DNA of 64,000 nt from Microbulbifer elongatus (GCF_020524885.1 NZ_JAIVKJ010000005.1:1-64000), one strand, 5' to 3'; shown: positions 46,522 through 55,425, counted from the stretch's first letter. Numbers and translations: made by a program. Notes: generated by a model from the sequence alone, not told the origin.

Positions 46522-47523
46522 TCAGCGGAAGTCGTTGAGGCCGACAAAAGTCCCGCCGTTGCGGTAAGTGAGCTCACGCATCAGCGCGGCGAAGCGCAGG
46601 CCTGTGGTCTGCAGGTGCAGCGGACGCGAGAACTGGATCGGGAAACCGATCGCGTGGATACGGACCATCCGTTGGTCCTCTCCGCGCTGCGCATTAACCC
46701 TATCCACCGCCATCATCACATTGCGGATGGACTTGCCGGTAAATTCATCACCGAGTACGTAGATACTGATCTTCTTGTCGGGGTCGTAAAAGGTACGCAC
46801 CGCCTTCTGGATACCTTCAACCGGGCTCGAATTACTGAAAGGGTTCCAGGAGCGCAGGCGGTCGAGTACCGCCTTGCGTCGCCCGGGGGTGTCAGGAATC
46901 CAGCGGTTGCGATAGTTGGAGAACATGTAGTCCCCCATATCGTTCATCACCTGGATGCCTTTTACATTCGGGTAGAGATTCAGAGTGTTGACCATTTCAT
47001 CGATCATGCGGTCCCAGCCGTAATTGAACATACTGCCGGAGGTGTCGATGATGAACAGGATGTATTCGCTGTCTACGGGGATACCGCCGATCACGTTGTT
47101 CTTACGCTGGTAGTTTTCTCCCAGCAGCCGTTTCATTTCATCGGTCATGCTCTGCAGAGCGATTGTCAGCTCACCCTTGAGCTTGCCCTCTTCGGTTTCG
47201 CCTTCGGTCTTGCGCGCGTACTGCGCCTGCAGGGTTTCCAGCTCACCCTTCAAAATGGCGATGCGCTTGGTCTCGATATCCAGCTGCTCTTTTTTTGCGT
47301 TGAGATCCCGATTCAGCACCGAGGTTTCGCCGCGTATTTCTGCCAGCTGCTCCTGTAGTTCCTGTACCTGCCCGTCGAGATCCAGCTCGGCTTCTTCGAG
47401 TACGATCGGTTCTACGGTTTTGGCAATCATCAGCAGCAGGACGATGGCGCCAAAGCCGCAGCAGATCACGTCGAGAAACGAGATGCTGAACTCTTCCTGT
47501 TGCCGTTTGTTGCGTCTGCTCAT
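46522..47523 (-). CDS. Membrane-anchored VWA protein with ExbD/MotB-like N-terminus (VWA-2)
   Basis: A 333-aa bitopic protein. A basic N-tail is followed by one transmembrane helix (~14-35) reading SISFLDVICCGFGAIVLL, with Asp18 placed like the proton-carrying Asp of ExbD/MotB. A coiled coil fills ~45-135. The periplasmic VWA domain (~150-333) has an intact MIDAS start DTSGS (160-164). The gene overlaps the upstream VWA gene by 4 nt (ATGA). With the ExbB-like gene nearby, a stator-like complex is inferred. The role of the VWA domain, metal-dependent protein binding, is family knowledge. Confidence 0.82.
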   Translation of the reverse strand: MSRRNKRQQEEFSISFLDVICCGFGAIVLLLMIAKTVEPIVLEEAELDLDGQVQELQEQLAEIRGETSVLNRDLNAKKEQLDIETKRIAILKGELETLQAQYARKTEGETEEGKLKGELTIALQSMTDEMKRLLGENYQRKNNVIGGIPVDSEYILFIIDTSGSMFNYGWDRMIDEMVNTLNLYPNVKGIQVMNDMGDYMFSNYRNRWIPDTPGRRKAVLDRLRSWNPFSNSSPVEGIQKAVRTFYDPDKKISIYVLGDEFTGKSIRNVMMAVDRVNAQRGEDQRMVRIHAIGFPIQFSRPLHLQTTGLRFAALMRELTYRNGGTFVGLNDFR

Positions 47524-48602
47524 GGCCAGTCCTTAGAAGGTGCGAGGAAAGAACCCTGGGTTTCCATGGCCAGCTTCCAGTATTCGCTGGCGGCGAAGGG
47601 GTCGCCTTCCATGGGGGCCAGGACCACATTCACCGGTATGCTCTTGGGCAGGGCATCCACTGCCTTGCGGAACAACTTCAAGCGGTCTTTTCCGGAAATC
47701 GTATTGCCGCGTGGTACTTTCATTCCCTGGGTGGGGAGGCCGTCGGTAATCAGAATGATGTTGTCCGGAAGCGGCGACATACTGTTGACTGCGTTGAATA
47801 TTCGCTCAAGGCTGGTGCCGTTTTCCGGCACTATGGTATCCAGTGCCTTGATGGCTTCGTCCATCTGGTCGCGATCGTCCACATTCAGCCAGCGGTCTTC
47901 GGTGCCGACGATGGCGGCGCGGAAGCCGGTATTGAAAGTGTAGATCTGGTACTGGCTGTCTTGAGGGAACTGCGACACAAGCCAGGACACCGTCTGTTTA
48001 GCCCGCCGCCATTTTTCCGTGTCCCGCTTTACCGCATCGGACATATTGCGTGTGCGGATCACCTTGATCAGCTCGTCACCGAGCATACTTGCGGAGGAGT
48101 CCAGTAGAATCAGGATGCGATCACCGCCAAGGCGCAGACCGGTGAGATATTGCCGGTCGCCGTCGCCGACAAACTTGCGCACATTGTTGCCGAGCTTTTT
48201 GTTTTCCTCTTCCAGCTGCTTCTTGGCCTGTTCCAGCTTCTTGAGCTTTTCCTGCAGGCGCGCGATATCCATTTCGTCCGTGGTACTGTCGACCTCGGCG
48301 ATATTGCCCTTCACTTCCTCTATCTGTTCCATGATGCGCCTGGCCAACCCCTGGGCGGTGGCCAGTTCGTCGCTGGTGGTGTCCAGAGTATTGCGGGCCA
48401 GTACCAGATGCTCCTGACCGAACTGGACTTCTTCCTCCAGCAGGTTCACCTCTGCGGCCAGGTCCTGGTTTTCAGCTTCAATGTCGTGATCAGAGCCATG
48501 CTTGATGATCAGAAAGATCAACGCCACGGCGCCGAAACCACAGGACATGATGTCCAGGAACGACAGGCTGAAGGCGGAGAACCGCCGATTTTTACGCGCC
48601 AT
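47520..48602 (-). CDS. Membrane-anchored VWA protein with ExbD/MotB-like N-terminus (VWA-1)
   Basis: A 360-aa bitopic protein with the same plan as its neighbour. The basic start MARKNRR precedes a transmembrane helix (~12-34: SLSFLDIMSCGFGAVALIFLII) with Asp17 and the shared CGFGA motif. A long coiled coil covers ~40-140, followed by a VWA domain (~160-355) with MIDAS DSSAS (168-172) and the ITDGLP segment. The ATG at 48602 has GGAG 6 nt upstream and overlaps the Hsp70-like gene by 11 nt. Twin non-identical copies may form a heterodimer (inference). Confidence 0.82.
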   Translation of the reverse strand: MARKNRRFSAFSLSFLDIMSCGFGAVALIFLIIKHGSDHDIEAENQDLAAEVNLLEEEVQFGQEHLVLARNTLDTTSDELATAQGLARRIMEQIEEVKGNIAEVDSTTDEMDIARLQEKLKKLEQAKKQLEEENKKLGNNVRKFVGDGDRQYLTGLRLGGDRILILLDSSASMLGDELIKVIRTRNMSDAVKRDTEKWRRAKQTVSWLVSQFPQDSQYQIYTFNTGFRAAIVGTEDRWLNVDDRDQMDEAIKALDTIVPENGTSLERIFNAVNSMSPLPDNIILITDGLPTQGMKVPRGNTISGKDRLKLFRKAVDALPKSIPVNVVLAPMEGDPFAASEYWKLAMETQGSFLAPSKDWP

Positions 48603-49896
48603 AGTGCTCCACACTGATCGCAGTAATTACGTCATCAAAATTTGCCGCGCCGATTCGATCACCCGCGGTGAGATTGACCGGGGCAGAAATTTCTTCGCCA
48701 TTGAGCATCAACTGTGCACCTGCATCCACGCGCAGAGCGAGGCGACCGGCGTGATTGGTGACGGTGGCAGCGGGATGCGTGGGCGGCGTGGGTGTCACAT
48801 TGAGCTTTCCTTCCTGCCAGCTCACAAACAGGGGCTGCTGCGCTGCCAGGGCGCGATGACCGTAGAGCAGGTGCGTGGCTCCCGCCTCGGCTGCGGCGTT
48901 GACTTGCACCGCCACTTCGGTTGCCGGCGCTGCGCTCAGCGCAGTGATCAGGCGGAGGTTATCGCTCTCACTGTGGATTTCTTGCCAGTGTTTTTCCGCG
49001 GCCTGGGCTACGGCATTGTGGGGTAGCAGGTGGATCCGTTCTGCCAGTTGTGCGCCACCTGGAATCTCTGCCCAGCGGTGGGAGACGAAAACCACACTGT
49101 TGGCTTCGCCAAGGTTTTCGATCATTGCACGCACACGCGACAAAATGGGGGTGCTGGCATCCTGTAGTTGTCGCAAGCTGACTTTGGCGGTGCGGTCGTC
49201 CAGTTCTGCCATGACTTCACCCTGGCGCATAGCGCGGGCAATCCACTGGGGCAGCATGTCGTAAAGTTGCTGCTCAGCTTCGGCGGAATGCAATGGGTCA
49301 AAGCGGCACTGCATGATGAATGCATCAGTGAAAATGCGTGCCCACGCCTCCTGGAAGTGTTGCAGGCCGGCGTCGGTCACAGTCTCGGCGATATCCAGCT
49401 CTGCCTGCTCGTGTACTGCGACTCGACTGACCAGGGTCTGATGCCGGTGCAGTTCGATATGCAGGTGTACTCCGCGCGGTGCGCAGCTGCTGATACAGGC
49501 CGTAGCCGCATCGATCAGGGTGACTGCGTTGAACGCGCTTTCCTTGATCACGCCGAGCAATAGCGCCAGCTGTTCGCGGGTGAAATTTCCGGGCACTGCT
49601 AGGGCGACTTCGTCCGGCAGATCGCACAGCTCGGCAATGTGCTTGAGATGACAAAATGCGAGGTCTGCATGGTGGCGACACCCGGTATTCTCGGATTTAA
49701 CCGATTCCAGGCTGAGCCTGCGCCAGAATTGATGATTGACTTGAGTGGGGTGGCTGCGCGCACGCATCAGTGCGGCGGTCCCGGTGACAATTTCGTGATT
49801 ATTGACGATGGCAACGCCCGGGCTTTCCAACACTTCGTTGTTGCCATCAAAAACGCGCAAGCCACAATCGTTGATATCCAGTACACCTTTGCTCAT
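48592..49896 (-). CDS. Degenerate Hsp70/actin-fold protein
   Basis: A 434-aa cytosolic protein with an Hsp70-like outline. Residues 3-16 take the place of the phosphate-1 loop but read GVLDINDCGLRVF, not the DLGTTNS type. Residues ~95-133 (DEVALAVPGNFTREQLALLLG...NAVTLIDAATA) mimic the Hsp70 AVITVPAYF...INEPTAA segment. Residues ~266-280 (NSVVFVSHRWAEIPGG) mimic the adenosine motif but lack its GG. ATP use is therefore doubtful. The last ~50 residues look beta-rich and faintly FHA-like (RLALRVDAGAQLMLNGEE). It sits between the ExbB-like and VWA genes. Confidence 0.6.
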   Translation of the reverse strand: MSKGVLDINDCGLRVFDGNNEVLESPGVAIVNNHEIVTGTAALMRARSHPTQVNHQFWRRLSLESVKSENTGCRHHADLAFCHLKHIAELCDLPDEVALAVPGNFTREQLALLLGVIKESAFNAVTLIDAATACISSCAPRGVHLHIELHRHQTLVSRVAVHEQAELDIAETVTDAGLQHFQEAWARIFTDAFIMQCRFDPLHSAEAEQQLYDMLPQWIARAMRQGEVMAELDDRTAKVSLRQLQDASTPILSRVRAMIENLGEANSVVFVSHRWAEIPGGAQLAERIHLLPHNAVAQAAEKHWQEIHSESDNLRLITALSAAPATEVAVQVNAAAEAGATHLLYGHRALAAQQPLFVSWQEGKLNVTPTPPTHPAATVTNHAGRLALRVDAGAQLMLNGEEISAPVNLTAGDRIGAANFDDVITAISVEHYGA

Positions 49897-49977
49897 GGGA
49901 GCTCCTGTTTTCCCTGGTATGGGCAGCCACTTCCCTGGCTGCCGAACCTAATACTCCAATTTCTCGAATCCGTAGAC

Positions 49978-50772
49978 CTAGCTGACTTTCAGGAAGCGCA
50001 GCAGGTTGTTGTCGCAGTAATTCTGCGTGTCCAGTACCAGGCGTTCCTGCATCAGCTGTAGCTGATGCGTGAAAAACATGATCACGATGCTGATCACTAG
50101 TGCGATAAAGGTGGAGTTGAAGGCAACACCCAAGCTGACTGTTACCCCGGCGATATCGCCCTCTACCGCGCGATGGGCCTGGGCCAACGCCTCACCGATA
50201 CCGCGTACCGTGCCGATAAACCCGATAGATGGGATCGCCCAGGTGATATAGCGAACCATAGCGAGCTCAGAATCCAGCCGGTCGCCTTCGGTCTCGCATA
50301 CCTCTTTCACGGAATTGGAAACTGCGGCGACATTGCGTGTAGAGCCGAAGCGCTGAAGTGCGGTGAGCAATGCACGGGGAAGCAGGAAGCCCCGCTCTTC
50401 CTCTGGCAGCGCCTGAATGGGCCGTGATAGGTCTCTGGCATCCTCCGGCAGGATCGGCGTGCCCTCGCTCACATTGAGCAGCGCCTGATTTAGTAGTTTG
50501 CGTTCGCGCATGCTGCGTCGGGCTTTTAGTCCCATGATGGCCATGGCCCAAAGCATCAACACAAAACAGGCTTCCTGCTCGTAGTCGCGCATGACGATGT
50601 AAATCGATCGCTGTTGTACATAGGTCTCTCCGGCTTCTTCCCGCGCCATTTGTTCGGCAATCAATGCATCGGCATTGGGCCGAATAATTGCCACATAGAT
50701 GGCGTGTACCAGGATGACGGCCCCGAGCAGGGCAAACAGCTGGAAGACAAAATCTGAAGACTTGAATTTCAT
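49978..50772 (-). CDS. MotA/TolQ/ExbB-family proton channel protein
   Basis: A 264-aa inner-membrane protein with four predicted helices (about 9-30, 65-83, 174-196, 209-234) and a large cytosolic loop between the second and third, a MotA-like topology. The family signature is in helices three and four: ITWAIPSIGFIGTVRGIGEAL and VTVSLGVAFNSTFIALVIS, with the Thr residues lining the proton path. ExbB/MotA proteins form a pentamer around a dimer of ExbD/MotB. No ExbD lies in this array; the adjacent VWA proteins carry ExbD-like helices and are the likely partners (inference). Confidence 0.88.
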   Translation of the reverse strand: MKFKSSDFVFQLFALLGAVILVHAIYVAIIRPNADALIAEQMAREEAGETYVQQRSIYIVMRDYEQEACFVLMLWAMAIMGLKARRSMRERKLLNQALLNVSEGTPILPEDARDLSRPIQALPEEERGFLLPRALLTALQRFGSTRNVAAVSNSVKEVCETEGDRLDSELAMVRYITWAIPSIGFIGTVRGIGEALAQAHRAVEGDIAGVTVSLGVAFNSTFIALVISIVIMFFTHQLQLMQERLVLDTQNYCDNNLLRFLKVS

Positions 50773-50862
50773 GGGATTTCCCGCTTTTTTGTGGGGCCAT
50801 TCCGTTGGCTATCGGCCCGGGTATTGCTCTTGCTGTGTCCGCTGAATCCTCTGGCGCTGACG

Positions 50863-51186
50863 TCAGATATCCACCGGGTAGGAGACCGAAAGGTCCTCCG
50901 AGATTTCTTCTGAGGCCTCGTAACTGTCTGCACTCTGTGCGCTTTGTGCCTTGATTCTGGGTGCCTTGGCGCTGGTGGTTTTTGTGGCAGCTGCCTTAGC
51001 GGGTTTTGCGGCTTCCTGAGTACTGACTTTCTGCTGGCTCGTGTCTTGTGTGGCTGCGGTCGCTTTTTGCGTGTCTGTATCCGACTCGTCGGTGGACTGC
51101 GCTGCAGTCGAAAGTGCGATGCCAGACAGCAGGAAGAAGCACAGCGCCTGGGCGCCGATGTTGCTGAAAGCTGTTTTGTGTTTCAT
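50863..51186 (-). CDS. Small exported low-complexity protein
   Basis: A 107-aa protein with a signal peptide (1-28, ending TAAQ). The mature part is low-complexity Ser/Thr/Ala/Lys/Gln and ends in an acidic stretch (SYEASEEISEDLSVSYPVDI). No known family. It lies between the PEGA/SUMF1 gene (41 nt upstream) and the ExbB-like gene (90 nt downstream), and may be a disordered linker or bridging factor of the array's complex (inference). Confidence 0.65.
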   Translation of the reverse strand: MKHKTAFSNIGAQALCFFLLSGIALSTAAQSTDESDTDTQKATAATQDTSQQKVSTQEAAKPAKAAATKTTSAKAPRIKAQSAQSADSYEASEEISEDLSVSYPVDI

Positions 51187-51227
51187 ACCTCGGCCTCTTC
51201 ACTTATCGCGTTGTTGTATCAAGAGAA

Positions 51228-53318
51228 TCAGTTCAACCAGCGGGCGACACGAAAGCCGATATCGTCTCGCGCTTCTGCACCGTAATCCCGGTAGGAAAGG
51301 CGCAGTTCGGTCAGGCCTGCGTGCTTCCAGCTGGAGCCTCGCACCACGTGGTAATCGCCTTCCTGTGGCCCCACCGGGTTTTCTTCCCGTTTCAGTGAGA
51401 GCCCGGTACCAATGGTGTAGAGATCGTGAATCCACTCGGAAACATTGCCCCCCATATCAAACAGGCCGATATGGTTGGCGCCGAAGCTGCCCACCGGTGC
51501 AGTGGCTGCGTAGCGATCGTTGTAGGTACGCAGTACGGCGGGGACTATCTGTCCGGCACTGCTGTCGGCATAGTTGCCGGAATCCTTGCCTACAGGCAGC
51601 GAATTGCCCCAGGGGAACTTGCGCATGGCACCGCGCTCGAAGCGGGCCGCCCAGGCCCACTCGGCTTCAGTGGGCATGCGGTAGCCATTCGCACTCGCGT
51701 CGAAGCCGACTACCCGACCGCGTTCACTGCGGTATACCTCTTTGAGACCGTCGCGTGCGCTTAACCAGTTGCAGAAAAGTGCAGCGTCATTCCAGCTGAT
51801 GTTCACCACCGGAAGGCTGTCGTTATCCAGGCTGACTCCGTTCGCGTGGCTGGAGCTGTGCATGCGCTGGTAGCGGCGAAATTCGCGGTTCGTTACTTCA
51901 GTGGTGCCGATATAGAAGGGGCGGGTGAGGGCAATTTTGCGCAGCACCTCGTTGGCGCGGCGGCCTTGCTCGCGTCGGGAAGAGCCCATGGTGAACTGCG
52001 CATTGGGCCGCATCAGCAGCATCTTGCCACCGGCACCGTGGGTGATTTGCGCAGGCACATCGCTCCAGCGAGCCTGCTCCCCTGTGAGTAACACCGCACG
52101 CACCGATTGCTTCAGTTTGCTCGAGGGAACGATGGTCGTGGAGTAATCCTCGTACCCGGATTTACGTACCGTGATCGTATGGCTACGGGTAGGCAGGGTG
52201 AACGTTTGTCCGGCGGTGCCCGCCAGTTTACCGTCAATAAATACCTGGGCTTCCGGCGGGCTGCTGGTGATGGATACTTTGCCGTATACAGCGCTCAGCT
52301 CCACCGTCATATCGCGCATATCGCCAGCGCGCACATCCACGGTACGTTCCACTGTGCTGTAACCGTCGAGGAAGAAGCGCAACTCGTGTCGATTGTTGGA
52401 AGCCAGCTCAAGGTCCATTGGTGCCTGACCGCGATACTCACCGTTTACGGTGATGCTTGCCCCGGGCGGATTGCTGACCACCCTCAGGGTGCCGTCGGCG
52501 GCGTTAAGGTCCACAGTCGCCAGGGTCTGGTCGACACCAGCAGTGACCGGTACGGGAATCTGAGCGGTCTTGTGATCGGGTAGTGAGATGTCTACCAGGC
52601 GATCCCCCTGCACCAGCTCGGCCGTGAGTGGGGTAGTGCCGAGGATTTGTCCTTCCACGCTGACGGTGGCGCCGGCAGGGTTACTGGTGATATGCACATT
52701 TGCCCAGGCTGGGCGGAGTTTGGCGGATAGGGTCTGGGTGTTATCCAGACCTTCAATTTCAATTTCCTTGCTAAATGGCAGATAGCGCTCGGTGAGAATG
52801 GTAATACGCTTGCGACCAGCGGGAATGGACGGGGCCAGGCCATCGGTGCTGTCGACTTCTGCACCGTTGACGAGAACGCGGACAGGTACTTGCGGGTCGG
52901 TCACCACTTGCAGGTGACCGGGCAGGCGCTGAAGTTTAATGGCGTGGCGGCTGTTGCTGTCGCTGCTCACTTCCACTTCGCCGCTCTGCGGCAGGTAACC
53001 GGTAGCACTGACGGTGTAGCTGTAGTGACCGGGTATTACCAGGTGACCGTCCCCCAGCGGAAGCGCCAGACCGCTGACCGATACGTCGGCGTCGGCGGGC
53101 TGTGTTTCGAAAATCAGCGAGCGGGCTACTAGCAGATACACCAGCATCAAGGCGCCCAGCAGCAGGCAAACGGCGACGGCAATGGCTTTGGGGGACAGCA
53201 GCAGTTTGTTGCCACCAGTGGCTACCGGGGCCGGAGTGAATCCGATCGGTTGAATGACCGATGCATCTTCATTTGCCGGTTCGCTGTCGCGAACGGGTAC
53301 CGCTTCCTTGGCTGTCAT
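51228..53318 (-). CDS. Bitopic protein with five PEGA repeats and a SUMF1-like domain
   Basis: A 696-aa membrane protein. A cytosolic N-tail (1-42) holds the motif NEDASVIQPIGF (16-27). A transmembrane helix is at ~46-66. Five ~65-residue PEGA beta-domains follow (about 68-130, 134-202, 206-271, 276-341, 347-410). A SUMF1/FGE-like domain fills ~430-696, with NISWNDAALFCNWL, MPTEAEWAWAARF and MGGNVSEW. The cysteines that bind copper in formylglycine-generating enzymes are missing (GSSWKHAGLT, no Cys), so it is probably a binding domain, not a sulfatase activator. AGGAAAT lies ~7 nt before the ATG. Confidence 0.85.
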   Translation of the reverse strand: MTAKEAVPVRDSEPANEDASVIQPIGFTPAPVATGGNKLLLSPKAIAVAVCLLLGALMLVYLLVARSLIFETQPADADVSVSGLALPLGDGHLVIPGHYSYTVSATGYLPQSGEVEVSSDSNSRHAIKLQRLPGHLQVVTDPQVPVRVLVNGAEVDSTDGLAPSIPAGRKRITILTERYLPFSKEIEIEGLDNTQTLSAKLRPAWANVHITSNPAGATVSVEGQILGTTPLTAELVQGDRLVDISLPDHKTAQIPVPVTAGVDQTLATVDLNAADGTLRVVSNPPGASITVNGEYRGQAPMDLELASNNRHELRFFLDGYSTVERTVDVRAGDMRDMTVELSAVYGKVSITSSPPEAQVFIDGKLAGTAGQTFTLPTRSHTITVRKSGYEDYSTTIVPSSKLKQSVRAVLLTGEQARWSDVPAQITHGAGGKMLLMRPNAQFTMGSSRREQGRRANEVLRKIALTRPFYIGTTEVTNREFRRYQRMHSSSHANGVSLDNDSLPVVNISWNDAALFCNWLSARDGLKEVYRSERGRVVGFDASANGYRMPTEAEWAWAARFERGAMRKFPWGNSLPVGKDSGNYADSSAGQIVPAVLRTYNDRYAATAPVGSFGANHIGLFDMGGNVSEWIHDLYTIGTGLSLKREENPVGPQEGDYHVVRGSSWKHAGLTELRLSYRDYGAEARDDIGFRVARWLN

Positions 53319-53760
53319 TTATGATTTCCTGTTACTGCGTACTTATTGGTTTTTACGTAGCTGAAATCTCTGCCACCGGGCATTGCCCTTTGCACCGATT
53401 TGCTGCCCGGCCCGGGCTGGTGCTGGTAACAAACTAGCAGAGACAAAGCCGCGCATTTCAGCTTAGCCCGCTCTCGCGCTTGCGGCCTGAGGACTTCGGT
53501 TTTTGGCGTGGCTTTCTCCGTTTTACCGATACCAGGACGACAATTTCGTCGATTGCCCGCCGCGAAGTGATTCGGGCGCGAAGGCGTGAATTTCGGTTGA
53601 AGAAAGTGGGCGGGCAGTCAGAAAATCTGCGAAGCCCGCGGGCAGTACTTCCTAAAAAACAACACCAAAAACAGCTACGTAAAAATCTCGCTGTTTCACA
53701 TCCATGTGATCTGAATGCCGTGCAGTTTTTGATCTGTCCGCGAGGCAAGGGTTTCCGGTT
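53319..53760. other. Intergenic region, 442 bp, inside the array
   Basis: The largest gap in the minus-strand array, between the TPR/PEGA-like gene and the PEGA/SUMF1 gene. Frames on both strands here are Arg-rich and mutually overlapping, so I reject them. The gap may hold a second promoter for the genes 53318 to 43567. No clear terminator or -10 is visible. Confidence 0.45.
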
Positions 53761-55326
53761 TCAGGATTTATTGGCGCTGTTAATTTTTTCTGCGCACTCG
53801 ATGGTGACAACGGGCGACTCGCCCGATGGATCTACGACCAATTCCCGGCGCACATCGCGATAGCCCTGGCGAGTGCCAACCACGGTATAGCGTCCGGGTT
53901 TCAGGGCGATTTCCCGTTGCGAGAAATTACCAAGTTTTCCAACGTGATAAATGGTCACATTGGTGCTGGCATCCGATTGCAACAGTACCGTGATCGGAAT
54001 CAGGGATTTTGTCAGCGCCGATTCCAGTTGTTCTATCTGGTTGCTAAGTCGCGGGGTGTCTGTCTTGAGGGCGCGCGCATCGGCCAGTACTTCGCGCGCG
54101 TATCGATTGCGCTTGCTTTGTCCAAGAGTGAGCGGGTCTTCCAGCAGTTCCTGCAGTTGATCGTCCAGCTTTGCGCGGGCCTCGGACCGCGCCTTGCCGG
54201 TCAGGGCCTCAACCAGGCTGCCGTCTTTCGCGATCAGTTTGCGGTATTGCTCTGCCGCTTTGTGCCACTGCTCGTTTTGCTCATTTTCTGCGGCAATGGC
54301 GAACAGGCGATCGATACTCGCCTGGGCGATACCGTTTTCCGCCTGGGTGATTCCAACATCAGGATCCGTCGCATTTGGCTTCAGTTTGCGGGCCGTGATG
54401 AATGAAGCCTTGGCCTTGCTGAAGTCGCCACTGGCAATGGATGCGTAACCCGCAGACATCGCCTCGCTATAGTCCCGCTCGAGAATCGCCGCATTGACCT
54501 TGGGCAACAAGGCTTTGACCGGTACGGTTTCGGGATCCAGAGTCAGTGCCTTTTCCAGTTCCGCCTTGGCGGTATCCAGTGCATTTTCGGAGAAGGCTTC
54601 TTCGCCTGCAGTGAAATGTGGCCACACTTCCGGCAACAGTTCCGCGCGGGCTTTGCCTTTGACACCACGAGGGTGTCCTTCCGAGATGGTCAGTGCAAGG
54701 TCGAATGCTTTGTGTGCCGCTTCCGCCTCACCGGCATCGAGCGCTTTATGGCCGTCGGCCAGATGCTGTTCGATTCGCTCGGGAATGCTGTCACGCAGCT
54801 GTTGCATACCGGCCAGTGAAAGGCGGTATTGCTCCAGTGCCTGCATGAATTTACGCTGGCGATAGATACCATCGGCTTGCTCTGCCAGTGTGCGAGCGGC
54901 GAAATACTCCTCGGCTGCCCAGGTTTCCACTTTGCGTTCTAGCAGTTCTTCCTGTAACTGGAGAATCTCCTGCAGGACCTGCTGCACTTCCCTGCGCTGG
55001 GCGGCAATCTCCGCATCGGTAAACGGCGATTCCTTGATTTTCTTTGTCGCCGCGGCCGGTTCACTGCTCTCGCTAGGCTTGACCACTGTCGCCACAACCG
55101 GTTTTTCGATCATCTGTGGCAATATCCAGAAGACGCCTATGAGTGCTGCCACCATACCGCCACCCATGAGAATGGGGAGCAGTTTGGTTTTGCGCTCTGG
55201 CTTTCTACCGGGTTGCCGATTCTGTTCCCCTTGTGCGGCAGTATCGCCTGTGGGCGAACCCCCAAAGGAAAAATCGGCAGGTTGGATTACGGATTCATCT
55301 TCCGATGATGGATCGCGGTGTTGCAT
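53761..55326 (-). CDS. Bitopic TPR protein with PEGA-like C-terminus
   Basis: A 521-aa membrane protein. The N-tail has the motif SEDESVIQPADFSF (8-21), shared with the PEGA/SUMF1 protein. A transmembrane helix lies at ~50-71, then a coiled coil (~100-135). TPR-like helical repeats follow (~145-400; RKFMQALEQYRLSLAGM, AGEAEAAHKAFDLALTI, LDTAKAELEKALTLDP). A C-terminal PEGA-like beta-domain (~445-510) contains LKPGRYTVVGTRQGYRDV. I start at the ATG at 55326; a GTG at 55368 would add 14 residues and lacks a well-placed ribosome-binding site. The 99-nt upstream gap suggests the same transcript as the lipoprotein gene. Confidence 0.78.
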   Translation of the reverse strand: MQHRDPSSEDESVIQPADFSFGGSPTGDTAAQGEQNRQPGRKPERKTKLLPILMGGGMVAALIGVFWILPQMIEKPVVATVVKPSESSEPAAATKKIKESPFTDAEIAAQRREVQQVLQEILQLQEELLERKVETWAAEEYFAARTLAEQADGIYRQRKFMQALEQYRLSLAGMQQLRDSIPERIEQHLADGHKALDAGEAEAAHKAFDLALTISEGHPRGVKGKARAELLPEVWPHFTAGEEAFSENALDTAKAELEKALTLDPETVPVKALLPKVNAAILERDYSEAMSAGYASIASGDFSKAKASFITARKLKPNATDPDVGITQAENGIAQASIDRLFAIAAENEQNEQWHKAAEQYRKLIAKDGSLVEALTGKARSEARAKLDDQLQELLEDPLTLGQSKRNRYAREVLADARALKTDTPRLSNQIEQLESALTKSLIPITVLLQSDASTNVTIYHVGKLGNFSQREIALKPGRYTVVGTRQGYRDVRRELVVDPSGESPVVTIECAEKINSANKS

Positions 55327-55425
55327 GGTTTTTCCGCTGTGTTCGCTGTTATTTTCGATTGCCGGCACTCGTGGTGGAGAGCTCCACGAGCGTCGGCGAG
55401 GGTACCTGGTCCGGCGATACGCGTT

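Noticed and set aside
46501-47358. 285-aa plus-strand gene opposite VWA-2
   Set aside because: Shadow of the VWA gene, which has a clear domain and start.
48592-49896. Canonical DnaK/HscA chaperone
   Set aside because: ATP-binding motifs are degenerate, the length is short and no DnaJ or GrpE gene is nearby.
51228-52040. Active formylglycine-generating enzyme
   Set aside because: The SUMF1-like domain lacks the catalytic cysteines and no sulfatase gene is nearby.
53458-53863. Arg-rich frames on both strands in the 442-bp gap
   Set aside because: They overlap one another, have no ribosome-binding sites and no family match.
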